NCBI RefSeq assembly: GCF_000764305.2
Contig: NW_025943958.1
Coordinates: forward strand, 186,001 to 250,000
Direction: 5' to 3'
DNA length: 64,000 bases
DNA from: Hyalella azteca
Lineage: Eukaryota > Arthropoda > Malacostraca > Amphipoda > Hyalellidae
Of the stretch, positions 11,941 to 25,109 are shown in pieces; within the stretch, counting starts at the first letter, position 1; the number at the start of each line of letters is the position of its first letter. The position numbers and the translations under genes were made by a program. The notes under the pieces were generated by a model, which had not been told where the DNA came from, did no database searches, and worked only from the letters and a program-made list of their open reading frames with translations.

Positions 11941-12652
11941 GTTACAATGAAGTTACGCAGAACAGCTTTGCCTCTAATATGAAAAATGATGCAGAGCTCA
12001 GGAAGAGAAGTACTTTGGTCCCGATGGGTAAAGTGGGATCAAAGCGATCTTAATACAGCATACCATACATGGTTAGCTGCTAGAATGAGTTTCATTGTTC
12101 TGCATACTAATTTAAATAGAATATAATAATTACAATGAATTCCTTATGTGTTTCAAAGGCCATTATAGGGAAATTAATATGATAGACCGGCTATGGAAGT
12201 TTAAAGCAATTCTGCTTCATTTAATATTAAAGTAGAGTTGTCGTAAGTTTTTACATTTCAGGACTGGTTCATTGACCGATATAATATGAAAAAAATGTGA
12301 AGGTAGGGATGTATGATTTTAAAAAAATCAGGCAATAACGGCGAACGTACTTAATTCAATACATTTAGAGTAATTCTATACTTTACTTATAACTAGACAA
12401 GAATCGAAAATAATTACATTATTTTAACGATTTATGAACCAAGTTCTGATAAATGAAAGTTCCTAATAATTCGATTCAAATGCAGAAATTAAAATAAGAC
12501 TATAGTATAATTAGTTTTTTCAGCCGATACGAAAATGTCAGTCAACTTCACAATTGAAACTACAACTTGCAAGTCCAGGTAATTCAAAGTGAGGAATGCC
12601 ATTTAACCTGACGATGCACTCATGCCAGTTGTCGTGAATGCTCATGCCAGTT

Positions 12653-12981
12653 GTCGTGTATGCTCATGCTATTAATAAACCTCCCTTCGCTGTGCACTCA
12701 GCAAGCAGTGGAAATCTCCGATGTCAAGGAATTCTGCAGGTATTAATTTTATAAACCCACTTGCACCAGGTAGGTATACACTTGCTTGCATGGATGTCAA
12801 ACAAATTACTTGGTGGTACCCCAAGTAATATGTTAGACATCCATGCAAGCAAGTGTACCTGGTACAAGTTGGTTTATAAAATTGGTACCTGCAGAAATCG
12901 CTGACATCAGAGATCTCCATATACATGTAGCTTGCTGAGTGAAAAGCGAAGGGAGGTTTATTAATGGCATGAGCATACACG
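12653..12981. mobile_element. Large foldback structure, about 150-bp arms
   Basis: CGTGTATGCTCATGC and TTAATAAACCTCCCTTCGC at the left match GCGAAGGGAGGTTTATTAA and GCATGAGCATACACG at the right. Inside, ACACTTGCTTGCATGGATGT faces ACATCCATGCAAGCAAGTGT, and the arms meet near 12815-12835. Pairing is imperfect (several small indels), so it is an old inverted duplication or a long-hairpin transposable element. A 110-codon minus-strand frame across it is not a credible gene. Confidence 0.85.
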
Positions 12982-13349
12982 AAAACTTTAAAAGAAACTG
13001 GCACGTTAGCCAGTCGTTGCTACGAAAAGGTAATCGCTAAATTATTATATTATAATATCCAAATTCTATCACCAATCCCAAAATCCCGATACGTTAAATG
13101 AAGAAAGACTATTTAAACCCACACTTTAATGAAAACCCATCTTGCTCTCTTTTTTTAAACTTAAAGTTTACATGAACTTTTTTTAGTTAAATATACATTT
13201 ACTAAAGTGTAAATCATCTTTATATGTTTCAGTCTTTCTATTTTCACACCGTTTTTCAATGTCTCATTATTTCACAATTGAAAATACAATTTTATTCTGA
13301 TGTAATTACTTGACATTAACGGTATTGCGGATACGCACTCGATTAGCCT

Positions 13350-13562
13350 CTGTGTATTACGGTGTTACAGCGCCAGGCTTCAAACACATTACGGTATTAC
13401 AGCGCCAGGCTTCAAACACATTACGGTGTTACAGCGCCAGGCTTCAAACAACTTCAAACGCATTACGGTGTTACAGCGCCAGACTTCAAACACATTACGG
13501 TATTACAGCGCCAGGCTTCAAACACATTACGGTATTACAGCGCCAGGCTTCAAACACATTAG
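13350..13562. repeat. Tandem array, 32-bp unit, 6 copies
   Basis: CATTACGGT(A/G)TTACAGCGCC then AGGCTTCAAACA recurs at 32-bp spacing, except for one 42-bp step caused by a 10-bp internal duplication (AACTTCAAAC). A 148-codon open stretch across it begins without an ATG and is an array artefact. Confidence 0.93.
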
Positions 13563-14078
13563 TAGGCAAAATTTACAATAATATTTTAGATAAAAACATT
13601 TTACGGAATAGAAGAGAAAAAAGTTTCAGTTGTACATTCCGTATAAACGTATTTACCGTGATCATGTTTCAAAAAAAAAAAAAAAACTCGCGTAAAAGGA
13701 AAAGTTACATAAAAGTGAAAAATTTGGTTAAAAAATTGCATGCAGGTAATCTTTAACTAAATTATGCAAATGCCCACAGCAAAGAATGAAAAGTGACATC
13801 GTTGAAAGATATAAATATTAAATTGTTTATGAAGGAATTTGAATAATTTGAATTTACAGGGAAACACAATACAATACAAAATAATAATTACAATAAGCAT
13901 CACAAAATACATTGAATACAGAACTACATTAGTTCAACAATACAGGCATCACACAACAAACTATACTCAGAAAAAACACTCGAACAATAAATGCATCACA
14001 CACTAAATACAGAACAACAAACTGATTTTCTTAAAGTGATCTTATTTCACCGTACGATATTTTTGTGTATGAAAATTA

Positions 14079-14294
14079 CACTGTTAGAAAAATTACCGTT
14101 AACGGTATTACCGGCGTTTCAGTGGCCGGTCGGCACGTGAAAAGAAACACCTTGTCGCCGTTTTTATTCTAATTTAACACTAAAAATCCGTAAAACATCT
14201 GATAAAAACGACGAATCAGTTTATTTTCACGGAGCGACCGGCCACTAGCTAGAACGCCAGTGGGACCGTTTTTTCACCGTTTTTTCTAACAGTG
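14079..14294. mobile_element. 216-bp inverted-repeat element starting CACTGTTAGAAAAA
   Basis: CACTGTTAGAAAAA at the left matches TTTTTTCTAACAGTG at the right. Inner inverted motifs (GGCGTTTCAGTGGCCGGTCG against CGACCGGCCACTAGC..AACGCC) continue the symmetry, with AACGGTATTACCG-type sequence between. No ORF. The flanking duplication is unclear. It fits a MITE; superfamily not determined. Confidence 0.72.
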
Positions 14295-14680
14295 CAGAAG
14301 GCAAAATATTCACCATGAAGTTGACAAAAGTAGCCAGACATTAGATAATTATCAGCCTCGTGGACGCTCCCCACTTTCTCGGCACCAAATGAAAAAAAAA
14401 AATACTCAAAGAAAACGTCCGAAGCAAAATAAAAAAAAAAATTAAAAAAACGGACTTCGAAAGCCCGGAAAGGAAGCGTTGAGGTGACGGTTGAAACGTA
14501 AGTCGTACAATGCCTCTGGCTGCTCAGGCCATGGAGTTAAAAGCTTTAAAATATTCATGAGAAATTATTCATTGACAGTTCGTAAAAAGCTGGACCGCTT
14601 CTGGCCCGCACAACAAGTTTGAACTACTTTAGAATGGTCTCAATTGCAGTGCAATCCACCAGAATATTTTAACATTACCT

Positions 14681-14825
14681 GGGCCTATATTTTCAAAAAA
14701 GTTAGGAGATCGTAAGTTCATCAGCCAATCATTGACGGCCTTTCAAGCAAAATCCACCAATCATAGACAAGAAAATAGAGTGCAAATACTTACGTTTACT
14801 TAGCCAGTTTTAAAAGTATGGCCCC
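14681..14825 (-). mobile_element. Family A inverted-repeat element, copy 3
   Basis: GGGCCTATATTTTCAAAA at the left and TTTTAAAAGTATGGCCCC at the right enclose the same conserved interior as the other copies. There is no coding capacity. Confidence 0.87.
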
Positions 14826-16078
14826 TGGAGAAGAAAGAAGATGGTAACATATAATTCTTCTCAACAGTTGAAAATACATTGATTTTAGCATATCCACTGT
14901 ATATGGGACGGCATCAGCATCAGCAAAGGAGATTATGAATTATTAAGGAATCCACGATGTTGAGCTTATAAGGTGTTATGTTATCTAAATAAAGAGCATA
15001 AAAAACTTTGATACATTTTGCATAAATTTGATACCAGAATTTGAATCCGCACATCCTGCGCGGGTCATAGGGAACAAGCTTCAGTTGGAAATGATTAAGC
15101 GGCCGTCAATTGTGTATAATTACAGCAGTTGTGTGAGAAGCCTATGGGGCATCAAAAATTTTATTTCATTGAATTTTAATAAAAAATACACTTGTGGTTG
15201 TGTCATTGATAGAATGGATGTGTCAATGTATGTAAAAATTTACTTTATAAGATGAGTAAGTGCACAATAACGTTTTTAACAGCTGCCTGTACCTTTTACA
15301 CTTTTTTTACTAGCTATGTCACCCAAACATATCTGAAACTGGTTAAATATTTGTTAATAAATGTGTAGATAACTTGTTCAAAGAACACCCTAACCATAAT
15401 TCATACACGTAAGAGTATTAAGTTCGAGCAAACCAATTAATTTAGGAAAAATGAGTAGCCCACAAAGTTATTCAGCTAGTACCTAAGTTGCGCCACAACA
15501 CAATTAAAATAAAAACATTTATTCATGTTAGCCTCTACTCCACGTGAGCAACACAAACGGGAAAGCCAACCCATGTATTATGCAGAAGAAAGTTCCTAGC
15601 AGCTAAACCATAAATTTATAGGCATGTAGCTAGCAGCAGAGTTCACAACCGTTGACAAATGATCCGCAAATTTCCCTGTAGCGACTTTCCCGACAAGGTT
15701 TCTTCGTTAGAGACACATTAGCACTTGAAATGAATAAAACTATAAGTTGAAGGGAAATTTAATTGAAGGATTAACATTCACCTATCCATCGGTGTTTTAT
15801 GTGCATGGTTAATTACGCATGCGCTCAAATCATGTAGCCCAACTACTTGGTACAGAACACACAAATGTTGGAACGCACAATCCAAATAAAAGTTCGATGT
15901 TGTCACCTGCTGCACATTAATACTTTGATCTACTAAGTAATTTATCCAGTAATATATGAAGAAATTGAGTAGATTCACAGTAAGACTACAGATTACCCTA
16001 TGTAATACGGTTGAATCCACACCCAAGTACAAGACTCTTAACGACCTAAAGCGAAATAACCAAACTGAAGCCCCTTTT
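14826..16078. other. Unique non-coding DNA
   Basis: A 75-codon plus frame and an 84-codon minus frame are unrecognised. No repeats seen. Confidence 0.65.
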
Positions 16079-16256
16079 TAGTATTACATAGGGGACTCTG
16101 TAGTATTACATAGGGGACTCTGAAGTATTACATAGGGGACTCTGAAGTATTACATAGGGGACTCTGTAGTTTTACATAGGGGACTCTGTAGTATTACATA
16201 GGGGACTCTGTAGTATTACATAGGATACTCTGAAGTATTAAACAGGATACTGTGAC
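16079..16256. repeat. Tandem array, 22-bp unit, 8 copies
   Basis: GTATTACATAGGGGACTCTG plus two bases recurs at exact 22-bp steps from 16081 to 16235; the last two copies are diverged. Confidence 0.95.
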
Positions 16257-18162
16257 GTTGATTAAATATTGCTAGAAAAAAACAGACCACATTTAGCAAT
16301 TGATCGACGTTATTTTGTTGCATCACTGATTTTTGAACTTCTCTACACTGACTCTCAATTCTACAGTGAATTTTCTACCTTCAAAAAATTCTACCTTAAA
16401 AAAAAGTTTTTCACTTGAATTCTATTCCGAAGTAATCCAGCTAAAAATTAATCCAGCTACAAAAATTAATAGGCCTTATTGCATCAGGAAAATAAATCTA
16501 TAGAAAAAAAATGAATCAAAAAATAAAAGTAGTCTATACGCGAATAATCAATAGAAAGTATGATTACATATACAATAACAACACACTGTCTTCTAGCCTT
16601 GGACAAAAGCTCCGAGGTCTCATCATATTTTTTTCGTTGATTAAAGCAACCATCGAACCAAATCGTAGCCTTCGGCCACCTTCATATGTAAGAAGATTTT
16701 TTTCTGAGTTAGTTGCTCCCAATTGCATCCTCGCTGTTGTGGACAACCACGACGAAAAAAATAATCGGCGTGCCTTCAAAGAGACCAATTTTCTCGGCAG
16801 GGAATCGAATTAGTCGTCCGTTCTAATTGATAACATTTGTATGTTTCTGTTTCTAAAGACTCACCTTTCCTCCACACCTACTTCATGGTCAAGTGAAGGA
16901 AGCTAATCGGACATATTTTTTCTTTAACAGAAATGAATCTGGTCAAAGGCCGACTTTCGGATTGTTACAGAGAAATTGCTGTTAAAGTAATTTAAAAAAT
17001 AATGCACGGAAATTGAGCCAATTTCGTGACGAATTTTCTAACTTGAAGCCTTCATGAAATTTTATAGCAAGTAGACACGTTAAGTCAAACAGGTAGGAAG
17101 ATGTCCGTCGACTTAGCTAACATGTACACGCTCATTCATGTCAGAGTGAATGATGAATTTAAATAAGAAAAGCATTTGGAAATAGGTGCCCAAGAAGACG
17201 TAAAATGATTAAATACTACATTTTTAAAAGTTAACGAGTAAAAAGCGGAATTGGGGAAACAATCATGTTTCCAATGAGAACATTGACAATCTTGAGCCAA
17301 TGAGAACTCATATATGTACGTTTATTGAATTATAATAATAAAATATAACATAATTTCCTGCTAGCCATAATTGAGATTTAAAGGTGAGGATAGTGACATG
17401 ACTCTATAAGCTTGCTAAGAATTTACATTATCACAATGCCCTTAAATGCTAATATAAATAAATAGAACATTTTCTGTAAGCAACCGTTTGCAGTTCAGCG
17501 TAAACTTACAAACCTGAAATTCTTTTCGGTAGGATAAAAGTCCTACCGCGCGTCGACCACCAAGTACAGCCTGTCAGGATATTTGCAAGGATAAATGAGA
17601 ACTAGTCGCTCATGCCTTAGATAAATTGTCCAACACCTATTATAGCAACCTACGCATATGCGTCTTGTTCAACAACATAAACCAGCAAAAAATACATTTG
17701 AAGTGACATTCATTATTCAAAAAGTGGGGTAACGTAACGACAATGGTAATTATTTATGCTGCTATTTATTTTCCCTTAAATTTTTTCTTTCATTTCTCAA
17801 TTTGGAAAAAAAAACAAGTACAAGAAATTCTGCGCACGTGTAAGCGTTTAGTGCAGGGCGTTGGCATGTACTAGTGGGTTGTTAGAGACACGACGAGGAT
17901 GGTGGTTCATTATAGCGGCATCTGTCGGCCATTAATACACTTGGTCCTCCTTATGTTGCACCTAACGGCCAATTGTTCTTTCTAGTGTAGGCAAGTTACT
18001 GCAGGAGCAAAATGCGGCCCTGGCTCCCGGCACCGTTTAAACCAGTTATACTAGGAAAACTTTTGCACGTTGCACTGATGCACATGGTCGCATTTTCAGC
18101 TGACGCTGTCGCGGACCATATCGAAAATTGCAGATAAATTAGCGCTCGCCTCTAAATAGCTG
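16257..18162. other. Unique non-coding DNA
   Basis: A 100-codon plus frame (16511-16813) is shadowed by a 74-codon minus frame; neither is recognisable. A small hairpin CGGTAGGA/TCCTACCG lies near 17530. Confidence 0.6.
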
Positions 18163-18510
18163 ATGATTGGGAGCCATTGGTTCATCAAGTACGTCTAGCT
18201 CAAAAAGTAGCACAGGAGGCTGGATAACAGGATTTAAATGTCAAGGAAAATGGCCACGAAAGTCATGTAAATGGTCAAAGATTGAAAGCCCGTGGTTCAT
18301 CTGGAACTCCTGGGTCAAAATTGGCGCATGAGGTTGGATAACTGGATATAAATGTACCAGCTGGATACAAATGTGAAGAAAAAAAATAAACAACAAAAAG
18401 ATTTAACTGAATGAGCGCAAAGCTTTAAATGATTGAGGACCGTATATTAGCAGTTTAAATGAGTACTACAGATTGGAAATCGGCACAAGATGCTGGATTA
18501 CCATGCCTCT
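18163..18510. repeat. Degenerate about 115-bp tandem repeat
   Basis: Three diverged units share GATTG..AGCC..TGGTTCATC, then GCGCATGAGG(T/C)TGGATAAC-like text and GGAT(T/A)TAAATGT. Confidence 0.6.
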
Positions 18511-19154
18511 GAAAAATAATCTAGCAGATATAAAAGCATATATATACTGAGACCTACCACATAATTATTTACATATAAATGTAGAAATGCTTTAGAGCAA
18601 GAAATAGTGAAACCGCAAAAACTATTATTATGCGATGAGATCGAAAAGAACAAATAAAAATCATTCTATACTTGCTTTAGCTACGGAACATTCTACTTAA
18701 AATAACTGTGTAATTGGGACTAAATTTTTTCAATATTTCACGGGACGAAAAATATTTCGAACGGCTATATATGTATATAAATTTAGATGGGAACATGAAT
18801 GTATTAGCCTAGACGCAGAGTACTTTATAACTAAATATAAAATCAGAGACATAAGAGATTAATATATTTTCTAATTAAGAGCTGTGCGTAAATCGATAAC
18901 CATTCAGAGTAGAAACAATAAGTTGACGACGTGCAATTAAATGTAAATTGCAAACTAAATTCAATGCACAATTCATGGTGTGGTCGCTTTGTGTTGAAAT
19001 TAATTCACTCAATTAACCGAAATAAAATTATAACAAAAATCAGTGCTGCATTGAACGGACACATGATTTTTGCACGGAGGTTAAAACCTGTGTTTATTTT
19101 TGTTGTCGGATTTGAATGCGAAGGCGGCTAATGTTGACTTAGTAAACTCAGCGG

Positions 19155-19245
19155 CATGAAAGGCGGGTCTAAAATGGGCATGGCTCTTTGATCCACCGGG
19201 TGATATACTAATGGCTCTTTGATCCACCGGGTGATATACCATCGT
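19155..19245. repeat. Direct duplication, 37-bp spacing
   Basis: ATGGCTCTTTGATCCACCGG followed by GTGATATAC occurs twice back to back. Confidence 0.85.
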
Positions 19246-19825
19246 GATCATGAGCCCAGCCGCTATTCTTCACTCACCACAGTCATGGTGTCAACAAATT
19301 GCCATGTTTTCTACACATGGTCAACCGTAAATCACTTCATCTGACAATATTATTTCTAAGTTAATGTTTGATGCGAGACAAAAAGATAGAATAGATAGTT
19401 AGAAAACATTTAGGAAAAGTTAAATAGAAATATCCTGCCAAGTTCAGGTTTATGTTATCATATTATGAGAATTGAATTCTGAAAGTCCAAAAGCCCGTTA
19501 ATTAAATATTTTATTAGTATACGGTTCGCCACAGTATTCATTCTCTTTTATCGAAATACGGACGTTACTTTTACAATATACTCTATAATTCTCTATGATT
19601 TTAAATGATTTAAAAAGGATTTTAACATAAGCTAACTTAATTACTGTAATTTATTTTTCAATGTTGATACTACTGAAAAAGTCTTAAGTTGTCGATGATT
19701 AGGCACTCTTTTAAATTTTGCACATTAAGCTATAAATAAAACTACTCGGCTACAGTTACAAGAAACTTCGATATTTTTGCTTTATAAACAACAATAATTG
19801 AGATAGCGTATGTCATGAGGGCAAA

Positions 19826-19912
19826 CAAATGATGAAGAATGACAGACCAACAAATAATGAAGAATGACAGACTAAAAAATGACAAAGAATGATAAGTCAA
19901 ATAAATGATTCA
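19826..19912. repeat. Short degenerate tandem repeat (GAAGAATGACAGAC)
   Basis: Three units of about 26 bp carry AATGATGAAGAATGACAGAC-like text. Confidence 0.7.
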
Positions 19913-20952
19913 AGTACTATAGACCGGACGATTGATGAAGTATGATTGGAAAAGTCAAATGTACAACAGCGACATCGAATTGATCATAAGAACATGAATG
20001 ATACCTGAATGAATAAAGCTTCAATATTAAGACTCAATATTATTCCTTCACGCTCCCAATTGTCTGCCCGACATTATCGTGCACTCATGATTTATGATCG
20101 TCCAGAGTTCGAATACCGCTGCGTAATAAAGCAATGAATATCGTGGACGTTTCTTATCATATTTAAGATGGAGTTTTCAGATTCAGACTCCTTTATGAGA
20201 TAATCCAGAGACGGATTTGAATCCAACGCAAATGAAAATATCGAACCTGCATGGTTAGCATTATTTAGGTCCAAGTACTATTCACAATGGAAAGATCTTG
20301 CATGATTATTACAGATAAATAAATCGGTAATATTCACGTAAATAAATGACTTTTAAAAGGTTTTTAGGCCCCAATTCAGATTTGTTCAAAATTTTCAGGT
20401 TCAAATACACACACACTAAAACATACACGTGCATGAATATGTGAAGGTTATACTTTGATTTTGGATAGCTTTTATTACTTTAAAAAAATTATAACAATAA
20501 TTCGATGTAAATTCTGATATATTCTGATATACGTATACATCATAGAGCTTAATAATAAAAAGGTATCTAAATTGAAGCCAGTCGTCTAGCAAGTAGTGTT
20601 GCACTTTCTGCGTAAAAATCAGTAGATTTCCACAAATAATTTTTAGCAGCGGCAAGCTCCGGTGTTGCTCAATCCTCTGGAACGTTTGAATAAAGTCATT
20701 TTCCTATCACGTTAAATAAGCCACTTGATCAAACCTCCATGACCCATTATAGAAGTGAAGAAAACCAGCATTAATTTTGCATGCACTGCGTGGGAAGTGC
20801 CTGTCGTCATCAATATTTTAGGGAGTCACTATAGTTAATGATCGCAGTGCATAGAAACTTGATTTACGTCTCTCTCAACCACTCCATGACCAATGGTCCT
20901 TAATGTTTTGAAGGCTGCATGTAACCAAGTTATTCTACTATCTGATAGATGG

Positions 20953-21105
20953 AATTTAAAAGCAAAGAAAAGTCCACAAAAATTCATATCTTTATAGAAA
21001 AGATATGAATACGTTTTCTATAAAGATATGAATTTTTGTGGACTTTTCTTTGCTTTTAAATTCTTAGTCAATTTGCGATTTAAGCAAACAAGTGATATAT
21101 ATTCA
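20953..21105 (+). mobile_element. Family C self-complementary element, copy 2, with 11-bp target-site duplication
   Basis: Arms of 49 bp (20953-21001 and 21014-21062) are perfect reverse complements around a 12-bp spacer. The 3' tail is the same as in copy 1. CTGATAGATGG flanks it exactly on both sides (20942-20952 and 21106-21116). The left end starts 8 bp further in than copy 1, as in 5' truncation. Confidence 0.88.
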
Positions 21106-21116
21106 CTGATAGATGG

Positions 21117-22597
21117 ACTTATCAGAGGCGCCTTACGGAGGCACTGTTCCACCAAAATTGTCCATGTTACACTCCGTTGATTTGAGGCACTTAATCTACG
21201 GTGATGGATTTAGTCATGAACATACGAACAATCGGAGACAATAACCCAAAGTTACTAGCCGAGCGCGAGGCTATAAATTTTATTTACAAGCAATTGGCAA
21301 AATAACTGCACAAATCTTCTTCATCATTCTACTGTAGAATTTCAAGGGTTTATCTTCGCCTTTCCGTTCCATTACTCATGTTAAACAGAATACGAGACGG
21401 AGTGTAAGTCCTCGAATAATTATTCGGTTCGAATGTACAGTTCAGTAGAGAATCTAATCACACAGAATTGTTAGAGATAAAAACGTCCGGCCTACTACGC
21501 TTTAATCTATTCAAGCTTCGGCCACATGTTTTATCTGATTCATTGTGTTTGTCTCAATAAAAGAGATGAATGCCTTACATAAGCTGCGGTTTGTACCACT
21601 TATAGATTATTGTTGTAATGCTATGATTGAACTGCAGTATTCAATTCTGTCCAAGTAGTCGATTTATATGCACCCGTAATAAATGAACTTGTAATCGATA
21701 AGCAAAAAAATAAAAAGCATCGAAATTGACGATGATATTGAACAAGACGCTTCAAGTTAGCGAATAGCATATCATGCTTTTTATTAAAATGATATCGAAA
21801 CTATTAAGATGATAGAAAGCATGACAGCATTGATCCATTTAAACGGATAACTAGTCTAATAATGGAACTTGTTATCGAGAGATTTCCACTTTCATACATG
21901 AAAATGAAGTAGAAACTGTATAAATAGAAGAATATTACAGTTAAAAATAAAATGAAACAAAAAATTTTCATTAACACATGAAAATTGCTTCAAGATCCAA
22001 TCTACATGAATTGAGATCTCAAAGGTAAAACACAATTTATTTTCTCACTTCCCTTTTTTTCCTTCATCCCATGCAGACAGTCCCGCTGACGAGGTGAGGA
22101 ATTGCAGGACTCTTCAGCACCGGTAGCGGCTTTGATCCTTCATATTCCTAGCACCATGGAAAAAATGCGGAATTATGGTTTCTTGGACACAGTGGTCCGT
22201 TAGCTCCGGCCATCCGTGCCGCTGAGCCATATGGCGTCTTCACGCTCTGCCCTGCTGCGCATGCGTCGCTTTTGCAAATCGCTTTCCTTATTTTTGCTTT
22301 AAATCACTAAGGTTCTAGTTACTAAAACGCAATACTAACATACTTTAAGTAAATTACAAGTAACGTGAGTGAAATATTACCTCATTTCGGCAAGCGCGAG
22401 GCCGATACCTAACAATAACGACCAGGAGTGCGGCCGTAAAAGCTACAGGATGTTTCAGACGTTGAGAAGCAAGGAGCCGACTAGGACGCAAGCTACAGTC
22501 AAGCAAAGACGACGCGATTGAGAGCTTTTAGCACTCGACGCTCTACATTCGTCAAGGCTCTGTCACTTCAGTAGCTGCGGTCATGTCGGACGTGCCG
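21117..22597. other. Unique DNA with a GC-richer patch
   Basis: 22080-22290 is GC-richer (CGGCCATCCGTGCCGCTGAG) but without a recognisable frame or RNA; otherwise AT-rich. Confidence 0.55.
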
Positions 22598-22957
22598 AAA
22601 ATTGCGCTTCAGAGCACGGAAATCGTTGTTCCAAATAAGGAAATTGCGCTTCAGAGCACGGAAATCGTGGTTCCAATGACGTAAATTGCGCTTCAGAGCA
22701 CGGAAATCGTGGTTCCAAGGAAGGAAATTGTGCTTCAGAGCACGGAAATCGTTGTTGCAAGGAAGGAAATTGCGCTTCAGAGCACTGAAATCGTTGTTCC
22801 AAATAAGGAAATTGCGCTTCAGAGCACGGAAATCGTTGTTGCAAGGAAGGAAATTGCGCTTCAGAGCACGGAAATCGTGGTTCCAATGAAGGAAATTATG
22901 CTTCAGAGCACGGAAATCGTTGTTCCAAAGAAGGAAATTGTGCTTCAGAGACAGAAA
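22598..22957. repeat. Tandem array, 42-bp unit, 9 copies
   Basis: CTTCAGAGCACGGAAATCGT recurs at exact 42-bp steps (22607, 22649, 22691, up to 22943). Because 42 is 14 codons, open frames of 67-101 codons appear on both strands, including a plus-strand 14-residue repeat KEIALQSTEIVVPN. Being open in several frames argues that this is the period and not selection. It lies about 3 kb upstream of the atonal-like gene. Confidence 0.93.
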
Positions 22958-23562
22958 ACTGGTAGTTTGTTTCGTGAAATGTGAATAATATGACCTATAT
23001 TCAAGGTTATGAATTTGGATAAAATTATTTCGAAACAGTGATTCATCAGAAGTGAAAAAGACAACTAACTGTGAACGTGGTTATCAATGAAATGTGCTGA
23101 AAAATGTGATGTAGTATTTTTTAAAGAACCTTTGAGGGTGAAACGTGAAATGTTCGTTGAATCGAACTCAATCACAATCAATTATCGTTATTGATATATT
23201 AAAAAAACATAATTCATTGATATATACGGTACATGACAAGAAAAATGAGCATCTTTAATGTGCTGCAGTGTATTTTTATCAATAATAATGTCAAGAATGA
23301 CCATAATCGTTCCCTTTCTCGCAGACCAAACAATATGCTTTAAAAGATGAAGATAAATTGACGAAATACTGTGTATTTCCTAAGCTATGAACTCATGTTG
23401 ACATTTAATTTGGTTTTAATTAAAATCGTTCCATGAAACATGCGGATAGCCTGACTAAATTCGTATGAAAGGCGTGATCGATTTCAATAATATGATTTAA
23501 TTTGTTAGCGAATAGTAGTAATTAAAGAGACAAGGGTTTACTGGTGACATTACTGGAACAAG

Positions 23563-23675
23563 GTTGTGGAATTCCCATTAGGAATGTGGTAATTCCCATT
23601 AGGAATGTGGTAATGTGGTAATTCCCATTAGGAATGTGGTAATGTGGTAATTCCCACTAGGAATGTGGTAATGTT
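23563..23675. repeat. Tandem repeat of AATTCCCATTAGGAATGTGG
   Basis: Four units of variable length (about 23 and 31 bp); the core TTCCCATTAGGAA is itself nearly palindromic. Confidence 0.85.
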
Positions 23676-25109
23676 TAGCAATGCAAGCACCGGAATACAC
23701 ATTCCTAGAAAACACGCATTCGAGCAGCCATGTATGAACTCTGTGTTTCTGTTGAATTGTACTGAATAACTCGGACATATTTAACCTAATTTCACCGATG
23801 CGAAGTTAAATTAATTTATGTTAATACATTTGAGGAGCAGTACACAGCTCCATTTTGTTATTTTAATAATCTTTTAAAATGCTCAAAAAATCATTTTTAA
23901 AATATCTCGTTATTGATTACATTTTTATTGAAAATCCAACATATTATCACGATTTCGGAACAAGAACATTCCATTATAACATAATACCCTCCGCAACATG
24001 CACGCACGCGAACCACGAGAAAAACATTTAAACTAAAAAATAAAATGTACCTTTTGTTTAACATTTAAAGCACACGAAAAATTGCATTGGGTAGAGATTG
24101 ACTTGTCACTGCGCGATCTTTCGAATAGCTCCCTAAAACAACAGCTAACGCCTTTCTTCACATCTTCAAAGAGGCCTTGGAGAGGATATTACACGGCCGA
24201 GATTGGTAATGGTCGCAGTAGGTCAGAGTGCAGCGAAACTGGTTTGGCGAGAGGAAAAAAATGAACGGGCAAGGTTTTGCAGATGGAATCCAAAACTCGT
24301 TTGCATAACCGGAAAACAACAAACGGAGTCGAGAGGAAACATAAAAAATTAAGTTCATTAACAAGGATGCAGATCGATTATACGTAACTGCACCTGCGTC
24401 ATTTTTTTCACTGCATGATAGGAAATATGAAACAGTCTGCCGATGTAGCAAGGGGTCGATGTCTAGCTATTCATTTTCAAGTGACTTGTCGATGTTTAAT
24501 TAAGAGTAAAGAATGTCGAGGAAATAATAAATAAAAATAATAAGAATGAATCATACAAGTCGAGATTGAATTAAGTAGCAAGGTCATCAATCTTCTTAAT
24601 GTCAATTATTATATTGTTAATATAGACTAATTATAGCCTTGTTAAAAAGGGGAACATTTACATAATGCATGCTATTGAGATAAGTGCATTTTATAAACTT
24701 TTTCTCTTGATTATTAATATATCCAAAATAGTGTTTAATTACATTTGTTCAGTTTCTAATGCACATTATTCTTCTATTTCAGATGATAGTAACTGAAAAA
24801 ATGCCAGGAATTCTCAGTCTTAAAATAATTCAATAACAAAATGTTGAATGCTACATAAACATCCATTTAAATTTCGGAGCTGCAAGTGATAAAAAAATCC
24901 TTGCTTATTTAATTTAGCTAACCTCGAATTTACTCAAATCCAAGCTCAACAGTGAAAAAAAATCATAATTATTTCTTAACAAACACAACAATACTGCAAT
25001 TGCAAAAACCGGTTAAACGTCTCCGTTTCTAAAATTGCTGTACCAGTGCATCTCAAGACACAGACTAAAATCTCAAGTACTATTGTGGCCATCCCTACAG
25101 TATCATTCC
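23676..25109. other. Non-coding DNA upstream of the atonal-like gene
   Basis: AT-rich with one GC-richer stretch (24082-24300). As proneural genes often have distant enhancers, conserved elements may lie here, but none can be identified from one sequence. Confidence 0.5.

Noticed and set aside
12672..13004. 110-codon minus-strand frame
   Set aside because: It spans both arms of the foldback; no similarity, and inverted-repeat sequence explains it.
13310..13756. 148-codon plus-strand open stretch
   Set aside because: It starts without an ATG and mostly reads the 32-bp array; the rest is Lys-rich low-complexity sequence.
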